A stretch of 57,155 nucleotides of DNA from an uncultured Verrucomicrobiales bacterium (GTDB lineage Bacteria > Verrucomicrobiota > Verrucomicrobiia > Verrucomicrobiales > Akkermansiaceae), in assembly GCA_937930235.1 (NCBI GenBank), contig CALGLJ010000098.1, forward strand, positions 1-57,155, written 5' to 3'. The notes below the pieces were generated by a model. The model had not been told where the DNA came from. It saw only the letters and a program-made list of their open reading frames with translations, and made no database searches. Within the stretch, counting starts at the first letter, position 1. Each line of letters starts with the position of its first letter. Below, piece by piece: positions 29,205-36,900 of the stretch. The position numbers and the translations under genes were made by a program.

Positions 29205-29972
29205 ATGATCGCTCTCCTCTCGCCCGCGAAGTCACTCGATTACACCTCCCCTCTCCAAACCTCGAAAAGCACGCAACCGCGCTTCAAAGAAGAAACGGCC
29301 GAGCTCGTCACTCATCTCAAAAAAATGAGTGCAGCCCAATTAGGGAAACTCATGTCCATCAGCGAAAAACTATCTGACCTCAATCATGATCGATACCAAA
29401 CATTCGAGTCAGATTACACCAAAGAGAACGCCCGCCAAGCCATCCTCGCCTTCACTGGTGATGTCTATCAGGGCCTCACTCTCGCCGAATGGTCTCCTGA
29501 AGATTTTGCCAACGCGCAAAAGTCCATCCGCATTCTCTCCGGGCTCTACGGGATTTTACGCCCTCTCGATCTGATGCAGCCCTACCGTCTCGAAATGGGA
29601 ACTCATCTCGCCACCCAACACGGAAAAACTCTCTACGACTTTTGGGGAAGTAAGATCACCGCACAGTTGAACAAAGACCTTGGAAAGGGGGAAACATTTA
29701 TCAACCTCGCCTCCAATGAATACTTCTCCTCCGTCAAGGCGCAAGACCTCAAGGGGCAACTCATCACGCCCGTCTTTAAAGACGAAAAAAATGGCACCTA
29801 CAAAATCATTTCGTTTTATGCCAAAAAAGCACGAGGAATGATGGCAGATTTCATCGTGCGCAATCAGCTCACTGACCCAAATGATTTGAAAAAATTTAAC
29901 ACTGCAGGTTACAAATTGAATGCCAAAGAGTCGACCGATGACACCTTCGTTTTCTTCCGTGCAGAACAATGA
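29205..29972 (+). CDS. yaaA: Peroxide stress protein YaaA (DUF328)
   Basis: MIALLSPAKSLDYTSPL...ILSGLYGILRPLDLMQPYRLEMGT. Confidence 0.95.
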   Translation: MIALLSPAKSLDYTSPLQTSKSTQPRFKEETAELVTHLKKMSAAQLGKLMSISEKLSDLNHDRYQTFESDYTKENARQAILAFTGDVYQGLTLAEWSPEDFANAQKSIRILSGLYGILRPLDLMQPYRLEMGTHLATQHGKTLYDFWGSKITAQLNKDLGKGETFINLASNEYFSSVKAQDLKGQLITPVFKDEKNGTYKIISFYAKKARGMMADFIVRNQLTDPNDLKKFNTAGYKLNAKESTDDTFVFFRAEQ

Positions 29973-30688
29973 AGAATTGGCGTGAACTTCTCGCTCAACG
30001 AGAATCAGCCACCCACTTCGTCGTGGAGGGACAGCTCGCGGTAGACCGGCTCCTGGCCTCAGATTACGAAACCGTCGCCGTATTCAGAATTGGTGAAAAT
30101 CTCACTCGCGAAGAAGCGTCTCACATTCTCGGCTACCAGTTTCACCGGGGAGTCCTCGCTCTTGCTAAAAAACCAGAACCCGTCCCCCTCTCTCGTTTCG
30201 GGACCGGCACGCTCGTCGCTCTCCCGGAAATAGCAGACCCTGGGAATTTAGGAGCGATTATTCGTAATGTCGCCGCCCTCGGTGGCAGCGGCGTGATTTT
30301 GGGAAAAGGCACTTCACCCTATAACGCAAAAGCCATTCGCGCTTCCGCAGGAAATCTCTTTCGAATTCCCGTCCGATGTTCACCCGATATTTTAGCAGAT
30401 CTCACTGAGCTTCAACAAACTCACATCCTCATTGGAGCTGACCTCAGCGCCCAATCACAACCATTCACCACCCTTCCCCAGCTTTCAAAACCACCCCTCC
30501 TCATTTTAGGCCCTGAAGATTTTGGGATTGATGCTACCGTTCGTTCACTCTGCCACCATTTAGCCCACCTCCCCATGGATCATGATATCGACTCGCTCAA
30601 TGTCGCCTGCTCTTCTGCCATTTTCCTCCACCTCCTCAACCAAACCCATTTCACTCCTCACCATGCGCTTCCTCCTCTTTCTCGGTAG
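29969..30688 (+). CDS. TrmH/SpoU-family RNA 2'-O-methyltransferase
   Basis: EIADPGNLGAIIRNVAALGGSGVILG...LILGPEDFGID...LPMDHDIDSLNVACSSAIFLH. Confidence 0.9.
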   Translation: MKNWRELLAQRESATHFVVEGQLAVDRLLASDYETVAVFRIGENLTREEASHILGYQFHRGVLALAKKPEPVPLSRFGTGTLVALPEIADPGNLGAIIRNVAALGGSGVILGKGTSPYNAKAIRASAGNLFRIPVRCSPDILADLTELQQTHILIGADLSAQSQPFTTLPQLSKPPLLILGPEDFGIDATVRSLCHHLAHLPMDHDIDSLNVACSSAIFLHLLNQTHFTPHHALPPLSR

Positions 30689-32381
30689 TATGCTTTCTCT
30701 GCATGCGGGCACGCTCCAGATCAAAATCCACCATCAATTTGACGGGCGTCCACTCTCTCTGAATTCGTTGCGTTACCAAGGCCAAGAGACCTTTTCTATT
30801 TCCCGTCTCAGCTACCTCCTGAGTGAGTTCTCCATCCAAAATGATGATGGAACATGGATCGATATCCCGAACCAATTTGCCTACCTCGATCTCGCGAAAA
30901 GAAGGACCAGCTTTACCCTCTCATCACTTCCTCAAGGCTCATATCAACGGCTGCGATTTTCGCTTGGCCTCCCTCAGTTGACCAATCACGCCAACCCCGC
31001 CGAGCTTCCCGCAGACCACCCCCTAAACCCAAATGTCAACCAACTGCACTGGGACTGGCAAACAGGCTATATTTTTCTCGCCCTCGAAGGTCGCTACCGC
31101 ACCGCCAAGAAAGAACTTCAAGGATACGTCTACCATCTTGCCAATGACGCCAATTTGACAAAAATTCAACAAGAGGCTCGCTTCCAAATCAAAGAGAACA
31201 CCGAGATTCAGCTCGCTTTTGAAGTTCAGAATCTCTTTCAAAAACAACGGACTGTGTCTTTCCAAACTTATGGTCATTCGTCGCATTCTCATCCAGATGA
31301 CCCCATAGCGAAAACTCTCGCCCAGAATATCGCGAACTCATTCAGCCTCCTCACGATCAACTACCCGGCGGGAACCCAGTCAGCCCAGCCGGAAAAGAAA
31401 GTTCTCCCTCTTTACCTCCCTGAAAAATTCACTCCATTTCAATTCAAAACAAATCGCCACTTCCCGCGTCCGCAACTCCCACTTGATAACCCACTTCTGA
31501 AGGAACGAGTCACTCTCGGAGAAGACCTCTTTCACGATAGCATCCTATCAATCGATGGCACCATTTCATGTGCCGCATGTCATGACTCCAATCTCGCCTT
31601 TAGCGATGAGCGAAAACTTTCAGAAGGGTTTAATGGACGACTGAGTAAACGACATTCGATGCCCCTGTTTAACTTAGCCTGGAAATCATCCTTTTTCTGG
31701 GATGGCCGTGCCGCATCGCTTCGTGAACAAGTCCTTGAGCCCATACAAGACCCTCGAGAAATGGCTGCCAATTTAAGACGCATCATTGCCCGCCTCAACC
31801 GCAGCCGGAAGTATTCCCAAGCATTTACCAAAGCATTTGGCCCCGGCCAAGTGACCTCTGAAAAACTCGCTCTCGCCCTAGAAAACTACCTCCTCACTCT
31901 CACCAGTTACGACTCAAAATTTGACCAAGCAATAGCTGGGAAAAAAAACCTCAGTGAATCAGAACAACGGGGAATGAAGCTCTTCTTCACCGAATATGAA
32001 CCACGCAATCAACAATATGGAGCGGACTGCTTTCATTGTCATGGCGGAGCGAATTTCTCCGACCATCAATTTCACAATAACGGGCTCAAACCCACTCAAG
32101 ATCTAGGGCGATTTTCCGTGACCAAAGACCCCAAAGATCGGTTTCATTTCTCAACTCCAAGCCTGAGAAATGTCGGTCTGACCCCTCCCTACATGCACGA
32201 TGGCCGCTTCGCCACTCTCGCCGAAGTGGTCGAGCACTATAGCAGTGGGATCCACCGCAGCGAAACCCTCGATCCCAATCTCGCAAAACACCCACGAGTA
32301 GGACTTCAATTCAGTGAACAGGCGAAAGCGGACCTCGTTGCCTTTCTAAAAACGCTCACCGACCCTAAATACGGCCCATAA
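30663..32381 (+). CDS. Fusion of an MbnP-like copper-protein domain with a di-heme cytochrome c peroxidase (MauG/MbnH-like)
   Basis: N-terminal 'LSYLLSEFSIQNDDG...HWDWQTGYIFLALEG' (MbnP-like); C-terminal hemes CAACH and CFHCH with the MauG/CCP scaffold; ATG 30663 overlaps the methyltransferase gene. Confidence 0.85.
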   Translation: MRFLLFLGSMLSLHAGTLQIKIHHQFDGRPLSLNSLRYQGQETFSISRLSYLLSEFSIQNDDGTWIDIPNQFAYLDLAKRRTSFTLSSLPQGSYQRLRFSLGLPQLTNHANPAELPADHPLNPNVNQLHWDWQTGYIFLALEGRYRTAKKELQGYVYHLANDANLTKIQQEARFQIKENTEIQLAFEVQNLFQKQRTVSFQTYGHSSHSHPDDPIAKTLAQNIANSFSLLTINYPAGTQSAQPEKKVLPLYLPEKFTPFQFKTNRHFPRPQLPLDNPLLKERVTLGEDLFHDSILSIDGTISCAACHDSNLAFSDERKLSEGFNGRLSKRHSMPLFNLAWKSSFFWDGRAASLREQVLEPIQDPREMAANLRRIIARLNRSRKYSQAFTKAFGPGQVTSEKLALALENYLLTLTSYDSKFDQAIAGKKNLSESEQRGMKLFFTEYEPRNQQYGADCFHCHGGANFSDHQFHNNGLKPTQDLGRFSVTKDPKDRFHFSTPSLRNVGLTPPYMHDGRFATLAEVVEHYSSGIHRSETLDPNLAKHPRVGLQFSEQAKADLVAFLKTLTDPKYGP

Positions 32382-32459
32382 GAAACGGAAAAAGATCTTA
32401 AACCTCTCGCATTTCTGATTTTTCGTTTCCATTCCCTTGTCCTCCTTTAACATCCCGTC

Positions 32460-32963
32460 ATGCGTACTTTGGGAATCGACCCTGCCGTCCGAAATACCGG
32501 CTATGCCCTTCTTGAGGGCGACCACACCAATGCTCGGGCGCTTGATTACGGAGTGATCTCTGTCCCAGCCAAAATTCCACAATCTGGTGCCCTTGAAGCG
32601 GTATGCACCGGACTCAAAAACCTCATCACCAAATGGGAGCCCGATGAAGTCGCCGTCGAAGGCATCATCTTTGTGCAATCTTACCGCACCGCCATCTCGA
32701 TGGGAGCAGCCCGAGCCGCCCCCATGATCGCGGCGGCCTCTCACGGCCTTAAGATCTACGAATACGCTCCCAAAAAAGTCAAAAAAGCGATTGTTGGCAA
32801 AGGAAACGCTGACAAACACCAAGTTGCCTTCATGGTTCGAGCGCTCTTAAAACTCCCTGAAACTCCTCCCTCAGATGCCGCCGATGCCCTCGCCATCGCC
32901 ATCGCCCACCTCCAATCATCCGACCCCCTCAAGGCCTCCATGCTAGAACGCAAGCAAGTCTAA
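32460..32963 (+). CDS. ruvC: Holliday junction endodeoxyribonuclease RuvC
   Basis: MRTLGIDPAVRNTGYALLEGD...VAVEGIIFVQSYRTAISMGAARA...DAADALAIAIAHLQ. Confidence 0.93.
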   Translation: MRTLGIDPAVRNTGYALLEGDHTNARALDYGVISVPAKIPQSGALEAVCTGLKNLITKWEPDEVAVEGIIFVQSYRTAISMGAARAAPMIAAASHGLKIYEYAPKKVKKAIVGKGNADKHQVAFMVRALLKLPETPPSDAADALAIAIAHLQSSDPLKASMLERKQV

Positions 32964-33213
32964 AAAGCATTATCTTATACTATTAAGATAAATTTCATGA
33001 CATTAAATCGTGGATCTCAAGCATTTCCTTGATCTAGCATCCAGCCAATACCAGTAAGTAACAAAACTCTAATTCCAAGGATTTCAAGAATCGTCAAATA
33101 GCAAAGATCGCCACATCACTCTTTTCATGGCATCCAAAGTAGCAATAGTTCATTTCGAAATTAAAAAACAATAAAATTTGACATTGTGTTTAAATTCATG
33201 AAATAAGATACAT

Positions 33214-33720
33214 ATGTCTAATGACAACATCAAACCAACAAAAGAAGAACTGGACGCTTATACTATCCTTGCCAAGAAATCACTGGCGAAAAAAGTCTCT
33301 TTGGTGAATCAAGCGCGTCTTGAGAATTCTGAATTAGCAGAAAAAATTTCTGCACCTTCAAGCTCTCCCTTCGATATCACGGCGTCTGCTCAGCTTGCAT
33401 TAGCCTCAGCATTCATTCACTCATGGCTCTACACGAACACTCCATTGGTTTTTAAAAAAGATGGTAATGAAATTGGTAAATTAAACTATAGAGGAGAAGC
33501 TTGGGGAGTTGCTTTAGGGGGAGGAGTACTCTGGGCAACAGGTTGGATGGCTGATCCGAATTCACTGATTGGTGATGCTGATTTTGCGCTTTCGACTAGC
33601 CCTGTTTATACTGAGATTGCTTTTTTCAAAAAAGGCGTGCCAGTTGGCGTCTTGATAGCCGGAGGAATCAATGTTCAAGTTGGAGGTGTCGGGGGATCTG
33701 GGAAATTTACCAAAGCATAA
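33214..33720 (+). CDS. VapA/VapB-family-like small protein (putative)
   Basis: C-terminal 'GEAWGVALGGGVLWATGWMADPNSLIGDADFALSTSPVYTEIAFFKKGVPVGVLIAGGINVQVGGVGGSGKF' resembles the Vap beta-barrel domain by eye; no signal peptide. Confidence 0.5.
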   Translation: MSNDNIKPTKEELDAYTILAKKSLAKKVSLVNQARLENSELAEKISAPSSSPFDITASAQLALASAFIHSWLYTNTPLVFKKDGNEIGKLNYRGEAWGVALGGGVLWATGWMADPNSLIGDADFALSTSPVYTEIAFFKKGVPVGVLIAGGINVQVGGVGGSGKFTKA

Positions 33721-33864
33721 TTTTAAATCATTGGGTGAATTTCAACCCCTCGTGGCAAGCTAAGGATGATGGCACAAATGAAGATGCCTACTTTGCAAAT
33801 CAGAGTCAGATTACTGTATTGCTGAAGCGTCCCGGAGGAATTTACATTTCATCTTACATCAAGC

Positions 33865-33896
33865 ACGCGACCTTTATTCAAGGGTCGCGTTTCTTT
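33865..33896 (+). terminator. Intrinsic terminator between the Vap-like gene and the convergent giant gene
   Basis: ACGCGACC-tttattcaa-GGGTCGCGT followed by TTCTTT. Confidence 0.65.
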
Positions 33897-33928
33897 GACC
33901 AGACCGAGAACCAATATCACTAATTGGT

Positions 33929-36900
33929 TCAAATTTGCGCTCTAAGCTGTTCGATCCATCCAGCAAAGTCTTCTTGTCCCTTATGCCGGAGGATTGTTTC
34001 GGCGATCATCAGATCATGTGTGACAAGGTTAATTTGGCGGGGAGAGCCTGCTGTTTTAAGAACCTGAAGGTAGGATTGAGCGTGATTGTGGATATTTTCT
34101 TTTAGGCTATGATTAAACAGGGCTTCCAAAGCGTATTGCTGAGGGCGAGCGGCTCGCTCCCAAAAGAGTTCACCCATATCAATCAGGTCTTCGCCCGCGA
34201 GAGTTTTGGAAAAACTGAGAAGTTCCCGAAAGTCTTTTGAACGCTCCTCTTCGTTATCGGGATTTCGCAGAAAGATTGCGAGGAGGAGATTATTCAATGG
34301 GTAAGGAATAAACCCTTTGTCTTTTCGGGTTTGCTCGAAAGACTTACGATAATGCTCTTCCATAAGGCGCAAAGGAGCTTCACAGGATTTTGCTTCGCCG
34401 AGGGTCGCTTCTAAAAGTGCGGCATGTTTAGCAATAGAACCTCGGCAGGCGCTCCGACGCGCAGTGGGTCCGAACTGCTTTTCGAGCTTCGCTATTTGCT
34501 GGTCGCACTGCTTTAGAATCGCGCGAGACTTTTTGAGTTCGGTGGAGCCACCATCCCCCTGCCCTACCATTTTCAGGGTAAGACGCGCTCGGTTTTTGGC
34601 CTGCTTTTCGATCGCTCGGAGAGTGATCTGACTATCGCCGCTCGCTTGAGCTAGATCATAGGCTTCGATCGCTCTTTCTAACTCGTCGAGTTGGATCCAA
34701 GTGTCGCCAAGGGTCATGGCAAACTTTCCATTACTTCGCCAATCAGCAGGCAATTTTTCTAAGAACTCAATGAGACTTTCGACAACACAGGTGGTGCAGT
34801 GTCCTCGAAGAGTTTTGGCTTTCTGTCCAATATTCGCAGTGCAGACGATCGCCTCGGAGAGAGAAACAGGATCGGGAATTTTTTCCGTTTCTGATGATAC
34901 CTCATGCGAGGTGAAAACATAGGAAGGGTCACCATAACATTGATAAGCGGCCCAAGTATTTCTGCTTGGGTGCCGTTCGTGGGTCCGCTGACGCGCCCGG
35001 AAAACCGATTGTCCAAAATTGGTTCCTTTCATCATCTCAGCATAGAAACAATCAGCAAAGGTAAGAGCTGCTTGATCATCGACAGCCCAGCCCGCCGCAA
35101 TAACAGCCCGGACGCCCTGGTTGATGAGCTGCGTCGCGAGGTTTGCGGCCAATTGATAAGGCTTGGCAGGGAAATCAGCCGGACGAGCGTCGCCATCCAC
35201 ATTTCCCAGGTGACAGCAATTGATAAAGACGAATTCCGGAGTGCCCGGCATGCGCTCGATCAGAGACGGGGTAAGGAAAAGACCGTCACCAATGACCATG
35301 CCGGAAACTGGGGCGGGTGTTTCCTCGCCTGCAGTGAGATTTTTTGGGACATATTCGAAGACCCCGTGCCCTGCGAGATGGAGAATATGATGCTCACGAC
35401 TCATCAGCTCACGGATGACAGTCTGAGCGTCAGGCTTCTCGTGAAGAGACACTTCGAAAGTCGCCTTGAGATGTTTTTTCTCAAGAAGATCTCTCACCGC
35501 ACGGCCTTCTCTTTGAGCACCAAAAAGAGGCGGGAAATCTGAAGTTGGGTCAGCAATGATGAGAGCCTTCCCATTTCGACAAAGTTTAGGGCGAAGAACC
35601 AGAGGAGAACTGAGCTGTCTCACCATGGGACTGCGAAGCGCCATGGCACGATCACTTTCACCTTCGTGATATTGCAAGATTTCCCATGGGTAAGCAGCCG
35701 CCTGCTCGTCAAGGATCAGGACGAGGGGGCGATTGTCGCCCGAACTGGACTTCAAGGCTCTCGGGACGAGTAATTCGTGAAGAACGCGGCCCGTATCAGG
35801 ATCAGCTGCGGTAGACCGAGTGACATCCCGCAAGAATGGATCAACTGCTTGTCGCTCTTCAGAAGTAGTGATCATGGGAAGCCCCGCTCGATCAGAAAGA
35901 GGAAGGAAAGACATCCGGCCATCGTCAACGGCGATCCGAAGACGTTGCCAGAGAGATTGATCCAGCCCACGAGAAACGCGATAGAGTCCACCATCGCCAT
36001 AAACGAGACGTTTTTCGACCGTGATGTGTTCGTTAAAATAAGGAGAATCTTGGAGGTCCAGAAGGAAGTGTTGCGCCTCTACCGCAAGATCTTCATAAAT
36101 TTCAACAAAAGAGATCTCAGTGAGAGGGAGAGAATCGGTCTCGGGATTACTCAGAAGGAGTTCATTTGCTCGAATCGCCGCTCTCAGAACAGCAGCAATG
36201 CTGTCACTAATACTCACTCCTCCTACCCCTGCTCCTGGAATCAAGGCGCATAATTTCAAACCAGCAGTAAGACTCCCCTTCGCCTCTTCATTCGTCTCGA
36301 GAGAGTATCGTAGGAACGCTGTTTGAAGGGTTTCAGTGAGCTTCCCAGGTGACAGCTCGCCCATAACTCCGAGGCCGACCACCAGAGCTCCGGGGAACTC
36401 ACCAAGCTGATCAGAATAGCGAATCAAATCACTCGTATTGAGTCGCTCAGGATAGAGGCCGAGGCGGTATCGTTCGCTAAGGCGGCCATCAAGTCGCTGA
36501 TCAATTGCACCCTCAGATCCCTCGATGGGATCGTTGATAAAATGACCAACCAGAACGGGCTGGTCACAGAAAATGAGATTCCCGTGAGAGATGGAGACAC
36601 GTATTGTAGGTGTGACAAGCTGGCTCTGCGGATCGTCTTCAATGGAACTGCCTCCGCCCATCATGATGGATCCAAATTCGGATTCAGGTGGCAAATAGGG
36701 CACATGAGAAGGAGGAAGGTAAGTGAGTTCCTCGCTGCCTCGGCTGACCCATGCCCTATTAGGGAGGAGGCGAGTGGTTCCCTGTTCAAGAAGATCTACG
36801 ATTGCAGGAAAAGAACGAGGATGATCTGCCAAATCGCCGTGTTTAGCGGGGCTATACCAATGAGAAATTCCTTCGGGAATGCCATCGGACCAAAGAACCC

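Noticed and set aside
32970-32991. TTATCTTA-N6-TAAGATAA inverted repeat after ruvC
   Set aside because: Short AT-only stem without a T-tract; too weak to call a terminator or operator
33735-33923. 62-aa ORF after the Vap-like gene
   Set aside because: Contains the intrinsic terminator hairpin within its frame; likely non-coding 3' region
34904-35542. 212-aa and other plus-strand ORFs antisense to the 1826-aa gene
   Set aside because: The opposite strand carries intact CHAT and hydrolase motifs; the antisense translations show no domain features
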